From Ichthyocystis sparus (lineage in GTDB: Bacteria; Pseudomonadota; Gammaproteobacteria; Burkholderiales; 2013Ark19i): 64,000 nt of DNA. The DNA lies in assembly GCF_900078755.1 (NCBI RefSeq), contig NZ_FKIH01000004.1; one strand, written 5' to 3'. The position numbers and the translations under genes were made by a program. Within the stretch, counting starts at the first letter, position 1, and every line of letters begins with the position of its first letter. Below are positions 8,224 to 16,639 of the stretch, one piece after another. The notes beneath the pieces are model-generated. The model had not been told where the DNA came from and made no database searches. It saw nothing but the letters and a program-made list of their open reading frames with translations.

Positions 8224-9360
8224 GTGATTTCTTACAAGAAAATTGTCCTGGTGGTGCTATTTTTTGTTAGGTGTGGGTCTTCTATTGCTGTTTCATTTGA
8301 GAATGTTCCGTGGACTGTTTCAGTGGATGGATTTCTCAATGGTGCTTTTATGCTATCTTCATGTGATAGAAATTTGATTGGGCGTGATGTTATACGTTGT
8401 CCGTCTTCATTGGATAGTTGGGGCGATTATGTAGTTACCAATGGTTTGTTGCCATCTGTTATTTCTTTTGAGGTGTCTAAAAAAGAGCAGCAAATGACCG
8501 TGGGTGGTATTTTTACAGTCCGTCTTCCAGTTTTCAATGGATTGGTTGATCAGGGTGACTTAACAGTTTCTCGTTCTATTACGCAGAATCTTATTTTTTG
8601 GGACAGTCCGTCCTCTGGCAGATTCGAGATAGGTCGTAATTATCCTGCTTTGGGGAGGGAAGTTTTCTCGTACAATGGGTTGTTATCCCCTGTTGAGCGA
8701 AATTTTGAATCCTTCTCAGGATATAGGACGTATTTACCTCGTTCATATGCTGTTATTTCTTATCGTACTCCTGTTTTGAGTAATTTTTGTGCAGGTGTTT
8801 CTATTGGTGATGGAACTGAGCTACAAAAGCTCACAGGAAATTCTGCTCAAGAATCTTATTTGCCCAATATGTCGGTTCATTTTTCGTATAACGTTGATTG
8901 GGCTCATTTTTGGTTCAATTACTTTTTGCAGTCACTGTTCAATAGGTATAATAAATCCTCCTTTATGGTTTCAGCTGGTGAAATAGGTGGTATTTTAGGG
9001 CCATCGCGTTTGTCTGGGGATGGTGTTTCTTTGATTATGAGTTATCAGATGGGAAGGGCCATGGGTTTATTGTCAGATTTTCTTTGGCCGGTAGGCTATG
9101 ACATGAAGAGTTTGCCCAGAGTAAGCTATTTTGTCGAGGGTATTCGCTACGTACATGGTCGCACGCATTTTTTGGCTACCTATTCTAGGACAAGCTTATT
9201 TCATCGTACTCAAGTTAGTGATGGTTGGATATTCTCTGTAAGCCAGAAAATTAACTCGGCACTACATCTTTTTGGTCAGTTGGGGTTTGTTAGTTGGCCG
9301 GGACTGGTAAGAGAGCAGCGGCTTTGCTTTGCTGGTGTCGGATTTATGTTTTCTTTCTGA
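8224..9360 (+). CDS. Outer-membrane beta-barrel protein, porin-like, function unassigned
   Basis: The 378-residue protein starts at GTG with an N-terminal hydrophobic segment (KIVLVVLFFVRCGSSIAVS) that looks like a signal peptide. The mature part has alternating polar and aromatic strands, many Gly/Tyr/Phe/Ser, and ends in GVGFMFSF. A C-terminal Phe after an amphipathic strand is the usual BAM recognition signal. SVDGFLNGAFMLSSCD near the N-terminus recalls the first strand of betaproteobacterial general porins, but I cannot assign it firmly. It sits 13 bp after cpoB and 3 bp before a thioredoxin-like gene, so it is probably co-transcribed with the Tol operon. Confidence 0.6.
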   Translation: MISYKKIVLVVLFFVRCGSSIAVSFENVPWTVSVDGFLNGAFMLSSCDRNLIGRDVIRCPSSLDSWGDYVVTNGLLPSVISFEVSKKEQQMTVGGIFTVRLPVFNGLVDQGDLTVSRSITQNLIFWDSPSSGRFEIGRNYPALGREVFSYNGLLSPVERNFESFSGYRTYLPRSYAVISYRTPVLSNFCAGVSIGDGTELQKLTGNSAQESYLPNMSVHFSYNVDWAHFWFNYFLQSLFNRYNKSSFMVSAGEIGGILGPSRLSGDGVSLIMSYQMGRAMGLLSDFLWPVGYDMKSLPRVSYFVEGIRYVHGRTHFLATYSRTSLFHRTQVSDGWIFSVSQKINSALHLFGQLGFVSWPGLVREQRLCFAGVGFMFSF

Positions 9361-9363
9361 GAC

Positions 9364-9879
9364 GTGTTACTTAGGTTATTTTTCCTGTTAGGACTGTTTC
9401 TAGTTTGTTGTGGCTGCTCTCGCCACAATGATTGCAGTGTCTGCGACAGTTCTAGGGTGAGGCTTTTACAAGATCTAAATGTAGCTGACCTAAGGGGTCA
9501 CCCGATTGCTGTTAATTCTGATTTTGGTCAGGTAGTGTTCATCAATTTTTGGGGAACATGGTGCAGTTCCTGCAGAGCAGAGGTTTCTTTTATATCTGGT
9601 CTCCACAGGGATTACGCGCCACTAAGTGTTTACTTTATAGGTATTGCTGTTGATTCCACTGATAATGTTATTTCTTTTGTTAGAAAAAGGGTGGTGGACT
9701 ACCCTGTATATGTCTCCGATGTAAGTGCTATCCAACATTTGCTAGAATACGGCGATGAGAACGGTGTTATTCCTTTTACCTTGTTGATTCATGGCCATGT
9801 GAGACGGGCCTTTATTGGGAAATTGAGTAGTAGGGTTGTCCGTAACCTTATGGACAAAGAGCTTTGCACGGTAGTTTGA
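9364..9879 (+). CDS. TlpA/ResA-like thiol-disulfide oxidoreductase lipoprotein
   Basis: The 171-residue protein has an N-terminal hydrophobic segment ending in LVCCGCS, a likely lipobox. A thioredoxin fold follows, with the active site WGTWCSSC at about residues 64-71 and a cis-Pro segment GVIPFTLLI. AlkA/Redoxin-type thioredoxins of this kind act in the periplasm, often in cytochrome c maturation or disulfide reduction. The start is GTG with no clear ribosome-binding site. Such a gene commonly precedes aroQ-accB-accC in betaproteobacteria; here accB follows directly. Confidence 0.85.
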   Translation: MLLRLFFLLGLFLVCCGCSRHNDCSVCDSSRVRLLQDLNVADLRGHPIAVNSDFGQVVFINFWGTWCSSCRAEVSFISGLHRDYAPLSVYFIGIAVDSTDNVISFVRKRVVDYPVYVSDVSAIQHLLEYGDENGVIPFTLLIHGHVRRAFIGKLSSRVVRNLMDKELCTVV

Positions 9880-9909
9880 ATTGAAAATGGTGGGGGTGTG
9901 AGTTTTCCT

Positions 9910-10380
9910 ATGGACCTTAAAAAGTTAAAGAGGTTGATAAGTATAGTCGAAAGTTCCGCTATATCGGAGTTGGAGCTGACCGATGGTGATAGTAAGGTTC
10001 GTATTGTTAAGTCTACTCCTCAAATTCATAACCAGATGGTAGGTGTACCTTCGGTTATGACATCTCAAGATAATATTCATACGGTTAATATGGCTTCTCC
10101 TCACAAAATTTCTGATCAGTCTGTTGCTGATATTGCCGAAGAGTCTAGCTTTATAGTACGTTCCCCCATGGTAGGTACATTCTATAGTTCTTCTGCCCCC
10201 AATAACCCTCCGTTTGTCTCTGTAGGTAGTGTGGTTTCGGTTGGTGATGTTGTGTGCATTATAGAAGCGATGAAGTTGTTAAACGAAATTGAAACAGAGT
10301 GTTCTGGTGTCGTAGTATCCATTTTTGTTGAAAATGGTGAGCCGGTTGAATTTAATCAACCATTATTTGCCTTGCGCTGA
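9910..10380 (+). CDS. accB: Biotin carboxyl carrier protein of acetyl-CoA carboxylase
   Basis: AccB carries the biotin that is carboxylated by AccC and delivers CO2 to acetyl-CoA in the first committed step of fatty-acid synthesis. The biotinyl domain is C-terminal, with the target Lys (about residue 122) in EAMKLLNEIE; a variable linker precedes it. ATG 9910 gives MDLKKLKRLI, matching the usual family N-terminus. GTG 9898 in the same frame would add four residues. accC follows after 18 bp. Confidence 0.95.
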   Translation: MDLKKLKRLISIVESSAISELELTDGDSKVRIVKSTPQIHNQMVGVPSVMTSQDNIHTVNMASPHKISDQSVADIAEESSFIVRSPMVGTFYSSSAPNNPPFVSVGSVVSVGDVVCIIEAMKLLNEIETECSGVVVSIFVENGEPVEFNQPLFALR

Positions 10381-10398
10381 TTTTTGCTAAGGTAGTTC

Positions 10399-11748
10399 AT
10401 GTTCAAGAAAATTTTAATTGCCAATCGCGGAGAAATAGCACTACGGGTTCTAAGGGCTTGCCATTCTCTGGGTATCAGAACGGCTGCTATTTACTCTCTT
10501 GCTGATTCTAACGCAAATTACGTAAAGATGGCTGACGAGGCAGTGTGTATAGGTCCTGTTGCTTCTTCTGAAAGCTACTTAAACATTCCATCTATAATTA
10601 GCGCGGCAGAGGTTACCGATGCTGATGCCATTCATCCCGGGTATGGGTTTTTATCTGAGAATGCTGATTTTGCAGAGAAAGTTGAAAAAAGTGGTTTTGT
10701 TTTTATAGGTCCTAGTTCAGACGTTATACGTTTGATGGGAGACAAAGTCTCTGCTAGGAAGGCGATGACCGCTGCTGGTATTACGTGCGTTCCTGGATCT
10801 GATAATGTTTTGTCGGATGATCGCACTGAAGTGGAGAGCATATCGCGGCAGATTGGCTATCCTTTAATTATTAAAGCTACTGGTGGTGGTGGTGGCAGAG
10901 GCATGCGAGTCGTCAATGAAGAGAAGGATTTGTGGTCGTCGGTGCTTACAACTAGAGAGGAAGCTGAACGAGGATTTAAAAATAGCAATGTATACGTAGA
11001 GCGATTTTTAGATAATCCACGCCATATTGAGTTTCAAATTCTAGCTGATAGCTTCCATAATATAATACACCTGGGTGAGAGAGATTGTTCTTTACAGCGT
11101 AGGCATCAAAAAATTTTAGAGGAGTCCCCCGCGCCTTTCATTGGTGATGATTTAAGAAATAGGATAGGTGAACTTTGCGTGAAAGCGGCACATTCTATAG
11201 GATACGTTGGTGTTGGTACCTTCGAGTTTTTGCTGAGCGGGGAAGAGTGCTTTTTCATTGAAATGAATACCAGAATTCAGGTGGAGCATCCAGTTACAGA
11301 AATGGTTACTGGCGTTGACTTAGTTAGGCAACAAATTTTGGTTGCAGCTGGTTATAAGATGAGTTTAAAACAGTCTGATATTATTATGCGAGGACATGCC
11401 ATAGAGTGTCGTATAAACGCAGAAGACCCATTGACCTGGATGCCGTCTCCTGGATCGGTTACGGTGTACAATGTCCCCGGTGGTCCTGGTATTAGGTTGG
11501 ACTCCCATGTATATCATGGCTACACTGTTCCCCCTTATTATGATTCCTTGGTTGGTAAATTGATTGCCTATGGTTATGATCGTGACCAGGCTATAGCCAG
11601 AATGCGGGTTGCTTTGAGTGAGTTTGTTATAGGTGACATAAAAACTAATGTGCCAATGCATCTTGAGGTCTTGAGAGATCCGGATTTTTGTAATGGAGGG
11701 GTTGGGATTGGATACTTGGATGGCTTTGTTAAAAAATTAAGGCGGTAA
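10399..11748 (+). CDS. accC: Biotin carboxylase subunit of acetyl-CoA carboxylase
   Basis: The 449-residue enzyme carboxylates biotin on AccB using ATP and bicarbonate. It starts with MFKKILIANRGEIALRV. An ATP-grasp domain contains the glycine-rich loop KATGGGGGRGMRVV, and the catalytic region is FIEMNTRIQVEHPVTE. The C-terminal carboxylase domain has AIECRINAEDP. The length is standard. It forms an operon with accB. Confidence 0.98.
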   Translation: MFKKILIANRGEIALRVLRACHSLGIRTAAIYSLADSNANYVKMADEAVCIGPVASSESYLNIPSIISAAEVTDADAIHPGYGFLSENADFAEKVEKSGFVFIGPSSDVIRLMGDKVSARKAMTAAGITCVPGSDNVLSDDRTEVESISRQIGYPLIIKATGGGGGRGMRVVNEEKDLWSSVLTTREEAERGFKNSNVYVERFLDNPRHIEFQILADSFHNIIHLGERDCSLQRRHQKILEESPAPFIGDDLRNRIGELCVKAAHSIGYVGVGTFEFLLSGEECFFIEMNTRIQVEHPVTEMVTGVDLVRQQILVAAGYKMSLKQSDIIMRGHAIECRINAEDPLTWMPSPGSVTVYNVPGGPGIRLDSHVYHGYTVPPYYDSLVGKLIAYGYDRDQAIARMRVALSEFVIGDIKTNVPMHLEVLRDPDFCNGGVGIGYLDGFVKKLRR

Positions 11749-11813
11749 TAGAGGGGTGGAGCACTAATTGTGGTGTGTTAGTTATAAATAAGAATGTTGT
11801 GTTTATGGGAAAC

Positions 11814-11841
11814 ATGAAAACATTTGCTGCGATAATATAAT
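11814..11841 (+). promoter_or_regulatory. Probable sigma-70 promoter upstream of the zinc-ribbon gene
   Basis: ATGAAA (11814-11819) and TATAAT (11836-11841) are separated by 16 bp. The -10 is perfect and the -35 matches 4 of 6. Transcription would begin near 11848. This leaves little room to use TTG 11862 as a start codon and favours ATG 11880. No terminator is visible between accC and this site. Confidence 0.5.
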
Positions 11842-11879
11842 GGTGGTGGCGTTTTGTCCGTTTGCTGAGAAAGATAGCA

Positions 11880-12941
11880 ATGAACGTAGCCACCTGCAGC
11901 GATACAATTTTACAATGTCCTACTTGCCGCCGTCGCTATCGTGTTGCCGATGATCGGTTGAAGGTGTGCTCATATAAGGTGCGTTGTGGTAGTTGTCGTG
12001 GTACTTTTGATGCACGTTGTGCGAGGATCAATCCCGTAATACGCGCTTTTCCGAAGACGCTTACCAAGTGTGAAGTAAAGGAAGTAAGTAACATAGTAAA
12101 CAATATCAAGGGTGTTGCCTCTAGTTGGCAAGTACGACCCGGCGTGACAGTTTGCAATAATAATGTTGACTCGTATACAAAGATAGAGAAAATTGCATCA
12201 GTTGATGATTCTTCTCACATAATAGGTGGTGTTACTCAATTGGCCGCTGTGACTTTAATGGATGATTCTCTAACCTCCTTTGACTCCAATGAGCTCTTGC
12301 CTTCAGAACACGAACATGATTTTGGTTTTTCCCTTTTGAATATGCGTAAACCATTGACGTATCCTGATGTTAGGCCTGTTTCTTCAGGTAGATATTGTTC
12401 TGACAATGATGTTTGTATTGATTCTGAGGACAGTATTCGTACATTTAGTGAATCATTACGCATGGAGGGTAAGAGAAAAACTGGATCCGTATTTGTTGCC
12501 AATTTGACCGCCGGTATAATTTTGCTTATAACAATAACTATATTTATGCATAGAAATGATTTTGTGGGGTTTTTCCCGAGTACGTACAATGTAATGCGAA
12601 GGATGTCTTTATTTTTAGGGAAAAATTTATCCTGGCCGTGTAAAAATGATCAAATTAGTGTGCGTGCATTAGAACTAAGATTTGATAGAGGGGATAAATT
12701 GCTCCTTACTGGTGTTCTTAAAAATAGGAGTTATCAGAATTTGTTATTTCCGTCCCTGGAGATACGCTTGTTGGACGATAATGGGGTTATTTTAAGAAAA
12801 GATGTGCTTTCACCAAGTAGGTATCTAAGGGAGCATAATGAAAAAGATGGATTTCATGCAGGATCTCGGATATTTTTTTCTACTCCTATTGACGGAGGTA
12901 GTCTAAAAAAATTAGATGGATTCCAGGTGTATTTGAGATAG
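11880..12941 (+). CDS. Zinc-ribbon (MJ0042-type) and DUF3426-like membrane protein
   Basis: From ATG 11880 the protein has 353 residues. The N-terminus contains two CxxC pairs (CPTC and CGSC, about 20 residues apart) typical of MJ0042 zinc fingers. A long polar linker follows, then one transmembrane helix (VANLTAGIILLITITIFMH) and a C-terminal DUF3426-like domain (LLLTGVLKNRSYQNLLFPSLEIRLLDDNG). TTG 11862 would add six residues. In betaproteobacteria such a gene follows accC-prmA; here prmA is missing. The function is unknown; the topology suggests a cytoplasmic zinc finger and a periplasmic domain. Confidence 0.8.
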   Translation: MNVATCSDTILQCPTCRRRYRVADDRLKVCSYKVRCGSCRGTFDARCARINPVIRAFPKTLTKCEVKEVSNIVNNIKGVASSWQVRPGVTVCNNNVDSYTKIEKIASVDDSSHIIGGVTQLAAVTLMDDSLTSFDSNELLPSEHEHDFGFSLLNMRKPLTYPDVRPVSSGRYCSDNDVCIDSEDSIRTFSESLRMEGKRKTGSVFVANLTAGIILLITITIFMHRNDFVGFFPSTYNVMRRMSLFLGKNLSWPCKNDQISVRALELRFDRGDKLLLTGVLKNRSYQNLLFPSLEIRLLDDNGVILRKDVLSPSRYLREHNEKDGFHAGSRIFFSTPIDGGSLKKLDGFQVYLR

Positions 12942-12954
12942 GTTTTGGTGCCCC

Positions 12955-13791
12955 TTGTGTGCTTCTTCTCGTACTTTTGTAGTTGGTGATATTCACGGTT
13001 GCTATTCTTCTCTCATGTCGCTTCTTGAATTGGTCGGGTTTAATCCGCAAGTTGACTATTTGTGGTGTGTTGGTGATTTGGTTAATAGAGGCCCAGATTC
13101 ACTAAATGTCTTAAAAACCCTTATAAATTGGGGCGACCATGTTTTATCAGTGCTGGGGAATCATGATTTATATGCCTTAGCACTTCTTTGCGGTGCTGCG
13201 GATAAGTATGATCACAATCTAGTGGACCTACTATCATACAGCCGCAAGTCTGATTTAGTGGATTGGCTGAGAGCTCGTCCAATTGCCTTCATGGATAAAA
13301 ATTATTTCTTGGTTCATGCGGGAATTTCCCCCCTATGGGACGTTAATGAAGCCAAGTTGTACGCCACTGATCTCTCTGAGGTGATATTAGGCCCTGGTTT
13401 CGTCGATTTTCTAAGACATTTCTACGAGAATGGCAATTTGTGCGTAAAGTGGACAGAAAATATGCAAGATGACGACAGGAGGGCTTTTTATCTAAACATT
13501 CTACTGAGGGTTCGTTTTCTATCTACTTCCTATAGTGAGCTCAGATTGGACGTAGAAGACGACCCTATAAGGCCACCAAGCAACTGTATTCCCTGGTTCA
13601 AAGGACTCTCTCCATCCAAGCTCGGAGGAAGGAAGGTAATCTTCGGTCATTGGTCTAGACTTGGATGGAGCCAAGGGGATAACTACCTGTGCATTGACAC
13701 GGGGTGCGTGTGGGGCAACCAACTTACAATGGTAGAATTGCCTCTCATGCAAAGATGGTCCCTGCATAGTAGGGACGGTTGCTACAGCTAG
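12955..13791 (+). CDS. apaH: Symmetrical bis(5'-nucleosyl)-tetraphosphatase ApaH
   Basis: The 278-residue metallophosphatase hydrolyses Ap4A to two ADP and can remove nucleoside-tetraphosphate caps from RNA. The phosphoesterase signature is complete: GDIHGC, GDLVNRGPDSL, LGNHD, and later HAGI and FGHWS. The start is TTG 12955, 13 bp after the preceding stop. The stop is 16 bp from a convergent minus-strand gene; no strong terminator is seen between them. Confidence 0.95.
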   Translation: MCASSRTFVVGDIHGCYSSLMSLLELVGFNPQVDYLWCVGDLVNRGPDSLNVLKTLINWGDHVLSVLGNHDLYALALLCGAADKYDHNLVDLLSYSRKSDLVDWLRARPIAFMDKNYFLVHAGISPLWDVNEAKLYATDLSEVILGPGFVDFLRHFYENGNLCVKWTENMQDDDRRAFYLNILLRVRFLSTSYSELRLDVEDDPIRPPSNCIPWFKGLSPSKLGGRKVIFGHWSRLGWSQGDNYLCIDTGCVWGNQLTMVELPLMQRWSLHSRDGCYS

Positions 13792-13807
13792 TACCCCCTC
13801 TTCTTTG

Positions 13808-14386
13808 CTAATCGTCATAATTATGATGGTGATGGTGCTTGCTCCTGCGGTAGTAATCGACGTCATCATCGTAAGAACGCCTTTCTTCCATAACGCGCCT
13901 TATTCCTACACTGCCATCCCCAAACACTGAGACTCTGACGCTGTCTCCAGGCATAAAGGCTCTGGTAAACCTTTGCACAATGACTACTATATCGCCGTTA
14001 TCTTTTCTTATAACAAGCTTCGTGGCTCTTTTACCAGAGGCATTTTCAGAGAAATCACTGTCCTTAACACTACCGGCAGCCCCACCAATTGTAGCTCCTG
14101 CACCTGCACCAACAAGTATGCCCACGCCACTACCATTGCTCAACCCGGCCCCAGCCATTCCACCTATAATGCCTCCCAGAAGGGCGCCACTAGCAGAGTT
14201 GGATTTAGCGCTGCCGATGTAGTATACAGTGCGCACCTCCTTTATATGACCATAGAACACGGTCTCATTGTAGCCTCCTTCAGACATGCTATCTAAGAAA
14301 GCTTCACTGCAAGCGCTTAGCACAAAAAAGCTTAAAGAAATCGAGATTACAGATATTACCTTCCTAATACTGAAATTATTAACCAT
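13808..14386 (-). CDS. Glycine-zipper (17-kDa antigen-like) lipoprotein with His-rich tail
   Basis: The 192-residue protein has a lipoprotein signal peptide ending FFVLSAC (Cys about residue 26). Its central domain is a glycine-zipper hairpin (about residues 67-107) with GALLGGIIGG and GAGAGATIGGAAG, as in SlyB/Pcp/Rickettsia 17-kDa outer-membrane lipoproteins. A beta-rich segment follows (RATKLVIRKDNGDIVVIVQRF). The last residues form an acidic-histidine tail, DDDVDYYRRSKHHHHHNYDD, which could bind metal. A GGGAGGG ribosome-binding site precedes the ATG. The exact role is unknown. Confidence 0.85.
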   Translation of the reverse strand: MVNNFSIRKVISVISISLSFFVLSACSEAFLDSMSEGGYNETVFYGHIKEVRTVYYIGSAKSNSASGALLGGIIGGMAGAGLSNGSGVGILVGAGAGATIGGAAGSVKDSDFSENASGKRATKLVIRKDNGDIVVIVQRFTRAFMPGDSVRVSVFGDGSVGIRRVMEERRSYDDDVDYYRRSKHHHHHNYDD

Positions 14387-14534
14387 TTACCCTCCCACTG
14401 CCGTAATTAAAATTTAAAGCGCCATTGAAACATAGGAACGATGGTAGCCCAATAATTCAGGAAGTAACACGTATATTTCCATAATATCTGGGCTTGATTC
14501 TGATTATATTTATATCTCTATCTAGTACTATCTC

Positions 14535-15053
14535 TTACCACATCCGGGCAAATAGGTTTATTTTATCAATCAACAGATGTTTGATAGCCATAGTCACATG
14601 CAATACTATGGTTACGAAAAGGGTGAAGGCTAGTACTGAATGTATTTTCTCAAATAGGCTTGCCGTGTATTTGCTGCTGGGTACAATTCTAGGAAGAGCT
14701 ATAGAAAAGAAACTGACGTCGTGCCCATGAGCATTGCTGATTGCGTAACCAGAGATGGGAATCGCCATAAGCAGGATGTACATCAATATGTGACCTGCTC
14801 TAGAAAGCATTTTTTCCAGCGCTGTAATTTTTGCCGGGTTCATTTCATAAGAAATACGCACCATCAGCCTTATTATTGTTATTATGAGTACAGATAGCCC
14901 CATTGTTTTGTGAACATAAAAGACCTTCATAAGCAAGGGTTTTCCCGAGATAATATTAACCGCAGAGAACCCGAGCAATCCGGTAGAAACCACCACTACA
15001 GCCGTCAACCAATGTAGAAAAATTGACACCGGGTAATATTTGTTGTGAGCCAA
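14535..15053 (-). CDS. Cytochrome b561 family protein
   Basis: The 172-residue protein has four hydrophobic helices. Candidate haem-ligand histidines are in FLHWLTA, FYVHKTMG, KIHSVLAF and IVLHVTMAIKH, matching the bacterial CybB-type di-haem b561 family (quinol to superoxide or other acceptors in the inner membrane). The start is TTG, supported by an unusually strong upstream GGAGGGG about 7 nt away. It lies between a lipoprotein and a UbiK-like gene on the same strand. The physiological partner is unknown. Confidence 0.88.
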   Translation of the reverse strand: MAHNKYYPVSIFLHWLTAVVVVSTGLLGFSAVNIISGKPLLMKVFYVHKTMGLSVLIITIIRLMVRISYEMNPAKITALEKMLSRAGHILMYILLMAIPISGYAISNAHGHDVSFFSIALPRIVPSSKYTASLFEKIHSVLAFTLFVTIVLHVTMAIKHLLIDKINLFARMW

Positions 15054-15096
15054 GAGCTACCCCTCCACACAATTGAGGATGTGAACTAACACTTTC

Positions 15097-15348
15097 CTAG
15101 TTACGGCAGTCTGCCGAACCACTGCCGTCTATCAAGGATTCTATTTTTGCAAGTTTTTCTTCCACTAATCCTATCCTGTCTTCAATTTCGTCCAGAAAAT
15201 TGCTTTGGGCGTTGAAAGTGTCACGACTTACTAGACCCGAACGAGACAAACGATTGGCAACCAAAGCGCACATAATGTTCTTCACGGATTCTCCTGCCTC
15301 ACATAGCTCGGAACATAACTTTTCTTTGACCTTACTCATATCCAGCAT
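15097..15348 (-). CDS. ubiK: UbiK/BMFP-domain protein, putative ubiquinone biosynthesis accessory factor
   Basis: The segment LVANRLSRSGLVSRDTFNAQSNFLDEIEDRIGLVEEKLAKIESLI matches in pattern the BMFP/UbiK family: a short amphipathic helix, then LVSRxxF, then a coiled coil. UbiK helps assemble the aerobic ubiquinone-synthesis complex at the membrane. The open frame starts at 15465 and would add 39 residues with no resemblance to the family. ATG 15348 (MLDMSKVKEKL) or 15339 gives the usual length. None has a strong ribosome-binding site. The gene is divergent from ychF. Confidence 0.65.
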   Translation of the reverse strand: MLDMSKVKEKLCSELCEAGESVKNIMCALVANRLSRSGLVSRDTFNAQSNFLDEIEDRIGLVEEKLAKIESLIDGSGSADCRN

Positions 15349-15511
15349 AAGCAATACATCCAGTAGAGTACTTTTATATATGAAACCACCGATTCTATCA
15401 TTTTTTAGGGTAATTTGTGAAGCTGTGTGGCTGATGTTAGATGTCATGAGTATGGTTTTATGCATGTGCTAACATTTACGTAGGACGTTATTTTTATTGA
15501 GAGTTGTTTAC

Positions 15512-16609
15512 ATGTCTGTACAGTGCGGTATTATTGGATTACCTAATGTTGGTAAATCCACAATTTTTTCTTGTTTGACTCGTCTTTCTGTTGATGCTGA
15601 GAATTATCCATTTTGTACCATTGAGCCTAATGTTTCGTCAGTTGCTGTTCCTGACGAGAGGCTATATCTCTTGGCGGAGATGGCTTGTTCCGAAAATACG
15701 GTGCCTTCGTTTTGCGACTTTGTTGATATAGCTGGCCTAGTGTCTGGAGCTTCTAAGGGTGAGGGTTTGGGAAATAGATTCCTATCTCATATTCGTGAAG
15801 CTGATGCTCTGATACACGTTGTGCGTTGTTTTTCAGATGAAAACATTGTTCACGTTAATGGTACAGTTGATCCGGTTTCCGATGTTCGTGTTATCCAACT
15901 TGAGCTAGTCCTAGCAGATATATCTGTTTTAGAAAAGTATCTTGCCAAGAATAGCAAGTCTGCAAAATTATCTAATTCAAAGGAGTCTCTTGCTCGTATT
16001 AATCTGGTCGAGTTTATATTAGATCAGTTAAACGGTAATACCCCGTCCGTGCGTTCTTTGAACTTAACAGATGATCAGAGAGATTTGGTTAGCTCTCTGA
16101 ATTTATTGACAGATAAGCCAATGTTTTATTGTGCTAATGTTGATGAGGCAAGCTTAACCTTAAACAGACATTTATCTGAGATTTCATCTTTGGCTAAAGA
16201 TGAAGGAGTAGATTTGTTTGTGTTAAATGCCGCAGCAGAGAAAGAATTAATGGATTTTTCTGATAATGAACGTAGGGAGTTTTTAGCCGATATGGGCTTT
16301 GAAGATTCGGGATTAAACAGGCTTGTACGTTCTGCATACACTCTATTGGGAAGATGTTCTTTTTTTACTGTTGGCCCCAAAGAGTCTCGTTCTTGGACAA
16401 TTCCTATTGGGACGAAAGCACAGAGCGCAGCTGGTGTAATTCATTCAGATATGGAGAAGGGTTTTATACGTGCAGAAGTAGTGTCATATTCAGATTATAT
16501 TGCATATAAGGGAATGCAAGGAGCAAAGGAAGCAGGGAAGGTGCGCCTAGAGGGTAAAGAATATATTGTTAAAGATGGTGATATCATACATTTCAGGTTT
16601 AACGTGTAA
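15512..16609 (+). CDS. ychF: Redox/ribosome-associated ATPase YchF (OLA1 family)
   Basis: The 365-residue Obg-family P-loop protein has G1 GLPNVGKST, the family segment ENYPFCTIEPNV, and G3 DIAGLVSGASKGEGLGN. The nucleotide-specificity site is NVDE instead of NKxD, which is why YchF prefers ATP to GTP. A C-terminal TGS domain ends GKEYIVKDGDIIHFRFNV. ATG 15512 matches the family start; TTG 15497 in frame would add five residues. Confidence 0.96.
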   Translation: MSVQCGIIGLPNVGKSTIFSCLTRLSVDAENYPFCTIEPNVSSVAVPDERLYLLAEMACSENTVPSFCDFVDIAGLVSGASKGEGLGNRFLSHIREADALIHVVRCFSDENIVHVNGTVDPVSDVRVIQLELVLADISVLEKYLAKNSKSAKLSNSKESLARINLVEFILDQLNGNTPSVRSLNLTDDQRDLVSSLNLLTDKPMFYCANVDEASLTLNRHLSEISSLAKDEGVDLFVLNAAAEKELMDFSDNERREFLADMGFEDSGLNRLVRSAYTLLGRCSFFTVGPKESRSWTIPIGTKAQSAAGVIHSDMEKGFIRAEVVSYSDYIAYKGMQGAKEAGKVRLEGKEYIVKDGDIIHFRFNV

Positions 16610-16639
16610 TGCCGATAAGATATCGTAAATAGCGATAGT

